From positions 1 through 32,217 of the forward strand of contig VBJE01000040.1 of NCBI GenBank assembly GCA_005879675.1: 32,217 nucleotides of DNA, read 5' to 3'. The number at the start of each line of letters is the position of its first letter. Positions within the stretch are counted from its first letter, which is position 1. The translations under genes and the position numbers were made by a program. Shown here in pieces: positions 1-7,958 of this stretch. The notes beneath the pieces are model-generated. The model was given only the letters and a program-made list of their open reading frames with translations. It searched no databases and was not told the origin of the DNA. This DNA is from Chloroflexota bacterium. GTDB lineage: Bacteria > Chloroflexota > Dormibacteria > Dormibacterales > Dormibacteraceae.

Positions 1-1
1 G

Positions 2-76
2 AAGATCGTCGACAGCCGCAAGCAGGACGCGTATCGCCTCTACCAGGAGTTCCTGGACGACAAGAAAAAGGCCTGA
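2..76 (+). CDS. C-terminal fragment of an unidentified protein truncated by the window edge (…KIVDSRKQDAYRLYQEFLDDKKKA*)
   Basis: Open frame from window start to TGA at 74-76; no family recognised. Confidence 0.4.
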   Translation, partial: KIVDSRKQDAYRLYQEFLDDKKKA

Positions 77-110
77 GGCCACGGGTGCGCGGGCGAATTA
101 GTATTTTGCC

Positions 111-509
111 GTGAGCGAGCTCAAGGACGCCAAGCTCCTGAAGGGCATCCCGGAATCCGAGATCCGTTCCATCGAGAGGCAGGTCAAGACCGTGCGTCAT
201 CCGGCCGGCCACGAGATCGTGCTCCGGGGCGAGGGCGGCGTGGGGTTCATGATCATCACCGACGGCACCGTCACCGTGAAGACGGTCACGGGCAAGAATC
301 GCAAGCTGGGTCCCGGAGACTCTTTCGGGGAGATGGCTCTTCTCGACCAAGAGGGCCGCAGCGCGACCATCACCGCGGACACAGACGTGACCATGGCCAG
401 CATCCCGGAGTGGAACTTCAAGCCGTTCTTGAAGGAGCACCCGGAGGTCGCCTACCGGCTCCTGCAGACGATGAGCCGGCGCATCCGCCAGGCCGAGGCG
501 GACGAGTAG
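111..509 (+). CDS. Stand-alone cyclic nucleotide-binding domain protein (no HTH)
   Basis: RGEGGVGFMIITDGTVTV…GPGDSFGEMALLDQEGRSATITADTDV is a cNMP-binding fold phosphate-binding cassette; GTG start preceded by TAGTAT 6 nt upstream. Confidence 0.85.
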   Translation: MSELKDAKLLKGIPESEIRSIERQVKTVRHPAGHEIVLRGEGGVGFMIITDGTVTVKTVTGKNRKLGPGDSFGEMALLDQEGRSATITADTDVTMASIPEWNFKPFLKEHPEVAYRLLQTMSRRIRQAEADE

Positions 510-593
510 CGAGCCGGCTAGGCCGGCCTGAGCGCCTGCCGAGCGAGCACGAAAGCGGCCGCTCCGCCCGCGAGCGTCAGGCGGCGCTCGCGA

Positions 594-1175
594 TCAAGCG
601 GATGCTGGGCGGTAGGTCGCGATGATCACGCCCTTGGTCGTCGGCACGCTGTCGACGAGTTGCAGCGTGGCGAAAGTCCCGTTGGCGAACAGCCGCCGGC
701 CGGTCCCCAGGACGAGCGGATGGATCAGGAGCAGGTACTCGTCGATCAGGTTCCGGGGCATTAGCGAGGCGACGAGATCTCCGCTGCCGAGAATCGCGAT
801 GTTGCCGTCCGACCGCTCTTTCAGCTCCGCCACGGCATCGGCGGCGTCGCCCTTCAAGAGCGTCGAGTTCATCCAGGGCAAAGGCTCCTGGAGGGTCCGC
901 GACGCGACATATTTCTGCGTCTTGTTGAGGACTTCGGTGTAGGGATTGTCCTTGCGGTTCGGCCACACCGAATAGAAGTCGAGGTAGGTTCGCCGGCCGA
1001 GAAGGATCGAGCCCTCTCGTGCCATGCTCTTGCCCATCTCGGCGGCCATCACCTGGTCGCTGTAGGGGATCCCCCAGCCGCCGTACTCGAAGCCGCCGCG
1101 CGTGTCCTCGTCGGGTCGTCCGGGCGACTGCATCACCCCGTCGAGCGTGAGGCTGCAAACGACGCTCAGCGTCAA
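594..1175 (-). CDS. Dihydrofolate reductase / RibD C-terminal domain family protein
   Basis: SLTLDGVMQSPG…LLGRRTYLDF…ILGSGDLVASLMPRNLIDEYLLLIHPLVLGTGRRLF typical of family. Confidence 0.85.
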   Translation of the reverse strand: MTLSVVCSLTLDGVMQSPGRPDEDTRGGFEYGGWGIPYSDQVMAAEMGKSMAREGSILLGRRTYLDFYSVWPNRKDNPYTEVLNKTQKYVASRTLQEPLPWMNSTLLKGDAADAVAELKERSDGNIAILGSGDLVASLMPRNLIDEYLLLIHPLVLGTGRRLFANGTFATLQLVDSVPTTKGVIIATYRPASA

Positions 1176-2296
1176 TTGGCGCTTGCCATCACCAGGCCGG
1201 CGATCTCCGCCGAGGCGCTGAAGTCCTGCGTCAGGCGGTTCTTGGTCAGGGCGAAGGCGATCCCGGTCGCCGTGTCGCCGAAGGCGAAGCTACCGCCGAC
1301 ACCTCCTACGCCAAACGACGTCGCGGGGTCCTGCGGCGGCCGGCCGGGCACCCCGATCGCATATCCCAGCCCCCAGGTCGTGGGCATTCCGAAAATCTCG
1401 TCGACCCCGCTCACCGGCGCGGTCGTCGCCTCGCGCAGGCGGGCCGGTGAGATGAGCCGAACACCGTCGACCTCGCCGAGCAAGGCGGCGTACATGCGCG
1501 CGATCGCGCGGGCGGACGTCTTGCCTCCGGCCGGGATGTCCGCCGCCAACGTGTCCGGTCGATTGCCGAACGCCGCGTTGGGCATCAGGGACATCGGCGC
1601 GGCCTTGAACATCGGCAGGTCGGGCGGCATTGGCGGCATCTGGAAGTCGGGTGGCATCGGCGCGTCCTCGAGCACCGCCAACCGGGGATGCTCGGCGCGC
1701 GGCATGCCGAAGTACAGCTCCTTGGCGATGCCCAGCGGCTCCGTCACCTCAGCGCGCAAGACCTGCGCCAGCGGCTTGCCGGCGGCGAGCCGGACGATCC
1801 CGCCGGCGATGTAGCCGAACGTATAGGCGTGGTAGCCGATCTTGGTCCCCGGTTCCCACCAGAGCTCTGCGTCGGCGACCGCCGCGCACATCTTGTGCCA
1901 GTTGCAGAGGTCTTCGATCGTCGTCGTCAACGGGATGCCCGGTACGCCGGCCGTGTGGTTGAGGACGTGGCGGATCGTGACGCCCTGCTTGCCGTGGGCG
2001 CCGAACTCGGGCCAGATCTCGGCCACCGGGGTCTCGTAGCCGAACGCCCCGCGCTCGGCCAGCATGTGCACCAGGGTCGAGAGCGCCGCCTTGCAGACCG
2101 AGTAGCAGTAGAACGGGGTCTCAGACGCGACCTTCCGTCCCGTGCTGGGATCGGCGACGCCGGCCACGGCGTCCACGATCTGGACACCATGGCGGTAGAC
2201 CGCGACCTGGAGGCCGCGCTCGCGGCCGGATTCGACCATCTCGTCGAGGGCGTTCTGGACCTGCGCCTGGAGATTGACCGTCTTTGTCTTGCTCAT
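1172..2296 (-). CDS. Beta-lactamase-like serine hydrolase (class C / EstB-like)
   Basis: FYCYSVCKAALSTLVHMLAERG (SxxK), RHVLNHTAGVPG; 4-bp overlap with downstream reductase gene. Confidence 0.88.
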   Translation of the reverse strand: MSKTKTVNLQAQVQNALDEMVESGRERGLQVAVYRHGVQIVDAVAGVADPSTGRKVASETPFYCYSVCKAALSTLVHMLAERGAFGYETPVAEIWPEFGAHGKQGVTIRHVLNHTAGVPGIPLTTTIEDLCNWHKMCAAVADAELWWEPGTKIGYHAYTFGYIAGGIVRLAAGKPLAQVLRAEVTEPLGIAKELYFGMPRAEHPRLAVLEDAPMPPDFQMPPMPPDLPMFKAAPMSLMPNAAFGNRPDTLAADIPAGGKTSARAIARMYAALLGEVDGVRLISPARLREATTAPVSGVDEIFGMPTTWGLGYAIGVPGRPPQDPATSFGVGGVGGSFAFGDTATGIAFALTKNRLTQDFSASAEIAGLVMASAN

Positions 2297-2340
2297 GTCT
2301 GTTCAGACCAGTCCCGTGGCCAAAACTAATCGTTCCCCGG

Positions 2341-2375
2341 GCAAAAAGAAGGCCGGGCTCGATCAAGCCCGGCCC
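2341..2375 (-). terminator. Rho-independent terminator on minus strand, downstream of 2392-2706 gene
   Basis: Perfect 9-bp stem GGCCGGGCT(2351-2359)/AGCCCGGCC(2366-2374), loop CGATCA, minus-strand U-rich tract (complement of AAAAAGAA 2343-2350). Confidence 0.85.
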
Positions 2376-2391
2376 GGGTTGGCGGACCTGC

Positions 2392-2706
2392 CTACTCGTC
2401 CTCGATCTGGTTGTACATGAGGCTGTCCTGGATCTCGTACAGAGCGTCCATCGCCTCCATGACCGAGGCCGGCTTGGCCTGCGCCAGCACGGTGACCTCC
2501 GGCGACTCCTCGATCACCTTGTTGATGGCGACCGAGAGCACCGGCGGCATCTGCCGCTGGTCGGCCAGGTTCAACATCTCGAGCTCGTTGAGGAGCTTGT
2601 CGATGTAGTGCATCTTGTTCCGGCGGGCGTACTTGGCCCGCTGGATCCGGCGCTCCCGAGCGGTCATGTGCTCGATGGCCCGGCTCGCCTGCTTGATCAT
2701 GGGCAT
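2392..2706 (-). CDS. Conserved-looking hypothetical protein (104 aa, charged/helical)
   Basis: ATG with purine-rich GGAGGAGATAGAGGGA upstream, own terminator downstream. Confidence 0.65.
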   Translation of the reverse strand: MPMIKQASRAIEHMTARERRIQRAKYARRNKMHYIDKLLNELEMLNLADQRQMPPVLSVAINKVIEESPEVTVLAQAKPASVMEAMDALYEIQDSLMYNQIEDE

Positions 2707-2802
2707 TCCCTCTATCTCCTCCGCTAGCAGTTTACGGGGCAGGAAAGATTTGTCAAGGACACCCTGTAATAAATCGATTTAGCCCTTCGGGCCTGTGCTA
2801 GA

Positions 2803-3462
2803 GTGGCCCGCAAGCGACCGGATGTGGGGCTCATGATCGCCGGCCGTTCGACCCGCATGGAAGTCCTCGAGCTGCTTCGGCGCAAGGGCCGATCCAGCGC
2901 GGAAACGATCGCCAGCGATCTCGGCGTCACCCCCAACGCCGTCCGCCAGCACCTGACCAACCTGGAGCGGGACGGGCTGGTCGTGAGCCACCCCGAGCGA
3001 AGCGGACGCGGGCGGCCGTCCCTGCTCTTCGCCCTGACCGAACGCGCCGACTCGGTCTTCCCCAAGCGCTATGGGCAGCTGGCGACCATGGTCCTCCAGG
3101 AGGTCCAGGAGATGGGCGGGCCCGAGGCGCTGGACGAGGTTTTCGCCCGGGTCGCCGCCCGGCACGCGACGGCAATCGAGGGCGACCTGATCGGGCTCGA
3201 CTTCGAGGCGAAGCTCGACCGCGTGGTGAGGTGGATCGGCCGGGCCGGCACCCTGGTCGAGCAGACCGAGGGCCCGGAGGGCATCCAGGTGACGATCCAC
3301 AACTGTCCCTTCCGCAACACCGCCCTCAAGTTCCCGCAGGTCTGCACGATCACGCCCCAGCTCATCTCGCGGCTGACGGGCGCGGCCATCTCGCAGTCGG
3401 ACTCCATCCATCGCCGCGATCCTTACTGCTCCTTTGTCGTCCAGCGACCTACCGACTCTTAG
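2803..3462 (+). CDS. HTH transcriptional regulator, SufR/ArsR-like with C-terminal Cys cluster
   Basis: N-terminal winged HTH (RKGRSSAETIASDLGVTPNAVRQHLTNLERDGLV), C-terminal HNCPF…QVCTI…PYCSFVV; start could alternatively be ATG ~2833. Confidence 0.8.
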   Translation: MARKRPDVGLMIAGRSTRMEVLELLRRKGRSSAETIASDLGVTPNAVRQHLTNLERDGLVVSHPERSGRGRPSLLFALTERADSVFPKRYGQLATMVLQEVQEMGGPEALDEVFARVAARHATAIEGDLIGLDFEAKLDRVVRWIGRAGTLVEQTEGPEGIQVTIHNCPFRNTALKFPQVCTITPQLISRLTGAAISQSDSIHRRDPYCSFVVQRPTDS

Positions 3463-4099
3463 CAGCTCCCAGGTCAAGCAGGTCGACGCCCTGGCCGAGG
3501 AGCGCTTCGGCATCCCGGTCGAGTGGCTGATGGAGGCGGCGGGCTGGCAGGTCGCCAGGCTTGTGGAAAGTCGAGCCGCTGTCCTCTGCGGCGTCGGCAA
3601 CAACGCGGGCGATGGGCTCGCGGCGGCCAGGCACCTGCACCGCTGGGGCCGGCTCGCGTCGGTCTCATGTCTCGACGCCGCCAGGCTCCGTGGTCCAGCG
3701 GCTCGCGAGCTCCAGGCGCTGCGCGGCGCCGGGATCGAGGTCGAGGATGATCTCCGGCTCGACGGCGCCGAGGTCATCGTCGACGCGATCTTCGGCACCG
3801 GCCTGTCGCGCGCGCCCGAGGGCCGTTTCGCGGAGTGGATCGAGGCGATCAACGCCTCGGGGAAGACGGTGTTCTCGGTGGACGTCCCCTCGGGTCTCGA
3901 CGCGGAGACCGGCGTCGCCTACGCTCCAACTGTGAGGGCCGACGTCACGATCGCCTTGGGGCTGCCGAAGCCCGGCCTGTCGATGCTCCCTGGGCGAGTC
4001 ATCGTCGCCGACATCGGCGTGCCCCTGGAGGCGTACGTGGGAGCCGGCGTGGTGGTGCCGCCGGACATGTTCGCCCGCGGGGACGTCGTCCGCCTTTGA
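3434..4099 (+). CDS. nnrE: NAD(P)H-hydrate epimerase (YjeF N-terminal domain)
   Basis: VEWLMEAAGWQVARLV…VLCGVGNNAGDGLAAARHL…VDAIFGTGLSR…FSVDVPSGLDAETG. Confidence 0.88.
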   Translation: MSSSDLPTLSSSQVKQVDALAEERFGIPVEWLMEAAGWQVARLVESRAAVLCGVGNNAGDGLAAARHLHRWGRLASVSCLDAARLRGPAARELQALRGAGIEVEDDLRLDGAEVIVDAIFGTGLSRAPEGRFAEWIEAINASGKTVFSVDVPSGLDAETGVAYAPTVRADVTIALGLPKPGLSMLPGRVIVADIGVPLEAYVGAGVVVPPDMFARGDVVRL

Positions 4100-5061
4100 C
4101 CCGCGAGGTCGTCTGGGACCACGGCGTCGCGCTGCCGGGCCACCGCCTCTGGCTCGACCCACTCGTGGTCCGCAACTTCGCGTTCATATCCCACGCTCAC
4201 ACCGACCACGCCCGCAGGCATAAGGAGGCGCTGCTCACGCCCCAGACCCTGGCCCTGATTCCGCCCGAACGCCGACCGCGTGGCTGGCGGATGCTGGGAT
4301 TCGGCGAGACCATGCGCCGCGGCGACGGCACGGTGACGCTATATCCGGCCGGACACATGCTCGGCTCGGCGCAGCTGCACTTCCAGCACGACGGCTGGTC
4401 GGTCCTCTACACGGGAGACATCAAGCTCCGGCAGCCAGGTCGAGTGGAGACACCGGTGCCGAGCGCCGACGTCCTGATCATGGAGACGACCTACGGCCGC
4501 CCGCACTTCCGCTTTGGCGACCCCGACGAGACGCTGGAGCTCATCGCCCGGTGGTGCCGGCGCGCCCTGGACAGTCGCGTGACCCCGGTTCTGCTCTGCC
4601 ACGCGCTCGGCAAGACCGAGGAGATGATGCTCGCGCTCGCGCAGTACGGGTTCGCGTTCGCCCTGGAAAAACGCTGCGTGCCCTGCGCACGGCAGTACGC
4701 GATGGCCGGGCGCTCGCTGCCGGACTGGATCGAGCTCGATGGCGAGCCTGTCAACGACCGCGTCGTCATCGCGCCGCCGGTGGGCAAGGACGATGTCCGC
4801 CGGCTTGGCCGGTACCGGACGGCCTTGATCTCTGGTTGGGCGAAGGACCCGGACTTCGCCCGCCTGTTCGGCGCCGACGCAACCTTCGACCTGTCCGACC
4901 ATTGCGACTTCGACGAGCTGATGGAGGTGGTCGAACGCTCGGGCGCGAAGCAGGTCTACACCGTGCATGGCTTTACCGAGGATTTCGCCCGCTCCCTGCG
5001 CCGCAAGGGCGTCAAGGCCTGGGCCCTAGAGGCGAACGAGCAGCTCGCTCTCGCCCTGTAG
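4096..5061 (+). CDS. MBL-fold exonuclease of the ligase-associated DNA damage response exonuclease type
   Basis: FISHAHTDHARRHKEALLT, YPAGHMLGSAQLHF, WSVLYTGDIKLRQPGR, IMETTYGRPHFRF, LSDHCDFDELMEVV; TTG start overlaps upstream stop (TTGA) in frame with ORF ending 5061. Confidence 0.82.
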   Translation: MTREVVWDHGVALPGHRLWLDPLVVRNFAFISHAHTDHARRHKEALLTPQTLALIPPERRPRGWRMLGFGETMRRGDGTVTLYPAGHMLGSAQLHFQHDGWSVLYTGDIKLRQPGRVETPVPSADVLIMETTYGRPHFRFGDPDETLELIARWCRRALDSRVTPVLLCHALGKTEEMMLALAQYGFAFALEKRCVPCARQYAMAGRSLPDWIELDGEPVNDRVVIAPPVGKDDVRRLGRYRTALISGWAKDPDFARLFGADATFDLSDHCDFDELMEVVERSGAKQVYTVHGFTEDFARSLRRKGVKAWALEANEQLALAL

Positions 5062-5781
5062 TTCCGGCGCCTGTGGCGGCTTCCTGACGGCGAGCCTGAC
5101 CAGCAGCAGCAAGAACCCGCCCGTGATCCCGCCGTAGATCAATCCGACGATCGCGCTGCCCACGACGGCCTGGACGAGCATGTTCATACCGGACAGGTTT
5201 CCCGGGATCAGGCCGACGAGAAAAATCGCACCGAGCACGACGCCCATGGCCACGAGCCACAGCGGAACAGCGGATCGACGGCCAAGCATGTCCGCAAGCA
5301 CCAGGCCCTGACCAAGGCTGAGGATCGCCCAGAAACCAAAGCCGATGACGGCCGGCATCTGATCTCTGAACCAGTAGATGGCGACGAAGTCTTCGACCAC
5401 GAACAGGGCCACCGAGGTCGGTATCCAGGCGGTGGCGGCGGCCGACCGATAGTTCAGCACCACGCGCAGCACGACGTACTGAAGTGAGGTGATGGCCAGG
5501 GCAGTCAGAGCATTAGCGGCGAGCTCAAGGTCGTCGCTGGACGGCGGCACGTCGATGGTGCGAAGCAGACCCCACAGGGCGTCAAGGCCGGTGACCAGCG
5601 CGAGGGCAAGCATCACGCCGAAGATCGCGGCAAACGTCCATGCGCACCACAAGAACAGCCCGCCGTGACGGCGGCGAGCCGCGTCTAGCGCAGCGCCCAG
5701 CCCGACCGGAGCACCGCCCGACGCAGGTCGTGGTCGCCGGCGGCCGCGTCGCTGAGCTTTGTCAGCAATAGGTCGACCCAC
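5026..5781 (-). CDS. Multi-pass integral membrane protein, unknown function (5' end uncertain)
   Basis: Several hydrophobic segments; listed start overlaps the upstream zinc-ribbon gene by ~97 bp, so the true start may be internal. Confidence 0.6.
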   Translation of the reverse strand: MGRPIADKAQRRGRRRPRPASGGAPVGLGAALDAARRRHGGLFLWCAWTFAAIFGVMLALALVTGLDALWGLLRTIDVPPSSDDLELAANALTALAITSLQYVVLRVVLNYRSAAATAWIPTSVALFVVEDFVAIYWFRDQMPAVIGFGFWAILSLGQGLVLADMLGRRSAVPLWLVAMGVVLGAIFLVGLIPGNLSGMNMLVQAVVGSAIVGLIYGGITGGFLLLLVRLAVRKPPQAPELQGESELLVRL

Positions 5782-6041
5782 GCCGCCAGCTCGACGGCCG
5801 GCGCGAGCTCGAGGACTTCGTTCTTGACCCGGGCGCGAAAGCTGCGCCCGTCGACCTCGATCGCCAGCTCGGTGATCGGCCCGCGGTTCAGGTGGCCGCG
5901 CTTGGCCTGCGCGATGGGCAGGCGCTCGACCAGGTAGTCGAGAAGCTCGTCAGGCTGATCGTGCTCGACGAGGGGCGCGTGGCAGAAGACGCACGCGTCG
6001 TCGATGGGCAAAGCAGGGGCGGAACAGACTGTGCAATTCAT
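5685..6041 (-). CDS. Small zinc-ribbon protein
   Basis: N-terminal MNCTVCSAPALPIDDACVFCHAPL (CxxC…CxxC). Confidence 0.65.
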   Translation of the reverse strand: MNCTVCSAPALPIDDACVFCHAPLVEHDQPDELLDYLVERLPIAQAKRGHLNRGPITELAIEVDGRSFRARVKNEVLELAPAVELAAWVDLLLTKLSDAAAGDHDLRRAVLRSGWALR

Positions 6042-6068
6042 TGGTATGGCGGGTACCAGGGCGGTTAT

Positions 6069-6281
6069 TCAGTCGGTGTAGCGGGTAATTGTGCGGTCTT
6101 CGCGCCGTTTTTCAGCCTGGTATAACGGGCAATCCTCGAAATTCCGTACGCAGATGGGTGGGCTGTCAGCAAGCGTGTACTTACGCTTGGAGCGGTGGTC
6201 GACGTGGCAGTCGAACCGATAGATGCGCAGGGGACCACGGGTGTCCTTCACCAGTTCCTCGAGATACGGGCACCTTCGCAT
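6069..6281 (-). CDS. Small Cys-containing hypothetical protein (70 aa)
   Basis: MRRCPYLEELVKDTRG…RFDCHVDHR…SPPICVRNFEDCPLYQ; divergent from ligase; TATCGT 8 nt upstream of ATG. Confidence 0.65.
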   Translation of the reverse strand: MRRCPYLEELVKDTRGPLRIYRFDCHVDHRSKRKYTLADSPPICVRNFEDCPLYQAEKRREDRTITRYTD

Positions 6282-6288
6282 CCCGACT

Positions 6289-6295
6289 TACGATA
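6289..6295. promoter_or_regulatory. Putative bidirectional overlapping -10 element (TACGATA) for ligase (+) and 70-aa gene (-)
   Basis: TACGAT on + and TATCGT on -, each exactly 8 nt from its start codon. Confidence 0.55.
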
Positions 6296-6302
6296 GGTCA
6301 CC

Positions 6303-7958
6303 TTGTTGGAGTTCGCCCGTGCGGGAGCGGCAGTAGGCGCGACCTCCGCCACCCTCGAGAAGACGCGCATCCTCGGCGCCTACTTCCGCACGCTGGACGA
6401 GGACGACCTGCGCCGCGCCGCCGTCTACATGAGCGGGCGTGCCTTTCCACCGTCCTCGCGCCGGACCCTGGGCCTCGGCTGGTCGACACTCAGCAAGGTC
6501 GTGTCGTCGGTGTCGCGGCGTGGCGAGGATGAGCTGGGCGCCATCTTCCGCAAGCACTCGGACCTCGGCGACTGGGCCGGCGAGGCGCTCGACGGAAGCA
6601 CGCAACCAGAGGCTGTCACGCTGGCGGGCGTCGAAGCCGCGCTCGAGTCGATCCGCGCCGCGCGCGGCAACGCGAAGGCCGCCCCGCTGGAGGCAGTGGT
6701 GCGGCGCATGGACGCCGAGTCGGCGCGCTTCTTCATCAAGATCATCTCGGGAGAGATGCGGATCGGCCTCAGCGAGGGCCTGGTCGAGGCGGCCATCGCC
6801 GAGGCTTTCGATGTCCCGATCACCCAGGTCAAGCGCGTGCATCTCATCACCGGAGACATCGGCGAGACCGCGGTGCGCTGCAAGCGTGGGGAGTTCGCGG
6901 CCTCCACGATCACGCTTTTCCAACCGGTGCGCTTCATGCTGGCGAGCCCGGTCGAGACCCCGGGCGAGGCATTCACGCGCATGGGCGCGGGCGCTGTCTG
7001 GACCGAGGAGAAATACGACGGGGTCCGGTGCCAGCTCCACCGCCAGGCATCGCGGGTGGAGCTGTTCTCCCGCGACTTGAAGGAGACGACCGGGGCATTC
7101 CCCGAGCTGGTCGAGGGCGCGTCCACGATCGGCCATGACGTGCTTTTCGACGGCGAGGTGCTCGCGCATCGCGACGGACGCGTGCTGCGATTCTTCGAGC
7201 TCCAGCGTCGCCTCGGCCGCAAGAAGGTGGATGCGGCGCTGAGGCGCGAGGTCCCCGTCGTGCTCGTCGTCTTCGACCTCCTGTGGCTCGACGGCCGAAC
7301 ACTGCTCGACGAGCCGTTGACGACGCGCCGCAAGCTCCTCGAGGGCCTCGGCCTCGAGCATCCCTATCTCCTGGCACGCCTGGAGGAGGCCACCGACCCC
7401 GACCACCTCGACCGCATATTCAAGGAGACGCGCGAGCGGGGCAACGAAGGGTTGATGGTCAAGGATCCGCTCAGCCCGTACACGCCGGGACGCCGCGGCC
7501 TTGCGTGGTTGAAGCTGAAACGCCCGCTGGCGACCCTCGACGTCGTCGTCACCGCGGTCGAGTGGGGTCACGGCAAGCGCCGAGGCGTGCTCTCCGACTA
7601 CACGTTCGCGGTCAGGGACACCGAGACCGGACGTCTCGTCAACGTGGGCAAGGCTTACACCGGACTGACCGACGCCGAGATCGCCGAGTACACCAAGCGT
7701 TTCCTGGCGATGACCGTCGAGGACCATGGCCACACGCGGATGGTGCGGCCCGAAGTGGTGCTCGAGGTCGCCTTCGACTCCATCCAGCACTCGGGCCGCC
7801 ACCTGAGCGGCTACGCGCTGCGCTTCCCGCGCATCGTGCGCATCCGCGACGACAAGCCGGTGGAGGAGATCGACACCCTCGAGCGGGTGGCCGAGCTCTA
7901 CGACCGGTACTTCGGCGAGAAGTCGGAAGTCCCCCTGTCAGAAGTCGCCGAAACGTGA
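6303..7958 (+). CDS. lig: ATP-dependent DNA ligase (LigB / archaeal type)
   Basis: Nucleotidyltransferase motif EEKYDGVRCQLH, FDGEVLA, VFDLLWLDG, EGLMVKDPLSPYTPGRRGLAWLKLKR; TTG start. Confidence 0.95.
   Translation: MLEFARAGAAVGATSATLEKTRILGAYFRTLDEDDLRRAAVYMSGRAFPPSSRRTLGLGWSTLSKVVSSVSRRGEDELGAIFRKHSDLGDWAGEALDGSTQPEAVTLAGVEAALESIRAARGNAKAAPLEAVVRRMDAESARFFIKIISGEMRIGLSEGLVEAAIAEAFDVPITQVKRVHLITGDIGETAVRCKRGEFAASTITLFQPVRFMLASPVETPGEAFTRMGAGAVWTEEKYDGVRCQLHRQASRVELFSRDLKETTGAFPELVEGASTIGHDVLFDGEVLAHRDGRVLRFFELQRRLGRKKVDAALRREVPVVLVVFDLLWLDGRTLLDEPLTTRRKLLEGLGLEHPYLLARLEEATDPDHLDRIFKETRERGNEGLMVKDPLSPYTPGRRGLAWLKLKRPLATLDVVVTAVEWGHGKRRGVLSDYTFAVRDTETGRLVNVGKAYTGLTDAEIAEYTKRFLAMTVEDHGHTRMVRPEVVLEVAFDSIQHSGRHLSGYALRFPRIVRIRDDKPVEEIDTLERVAELYDRYFGEKSEVPLSEVAET

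Noticed and set aside
2779-3852. Long antisense ORF (357 aa) opposite the regulator and epimerase genes
   Set aside because: Arg/Pro/Ser/Ala-rich translation typical of the reverse frame in high-GC coding DNA; the + strand carries clear protein families.
6046-6110. Gly/Tyr-rich plus-strand peptide (WYGGYQGGYSVGVAG) near the zinc-ribbon start
   Set aside because: Lies in a short gap and antisense to the 70-aa gene; no start or RBS, likely coincidental.
6288-7802. 504-aa antisense ORF over the DNA ligase
   Set aside because: Opposite strand of an unequivocal ligase; composition typical of GC-driven shadow ORFs.
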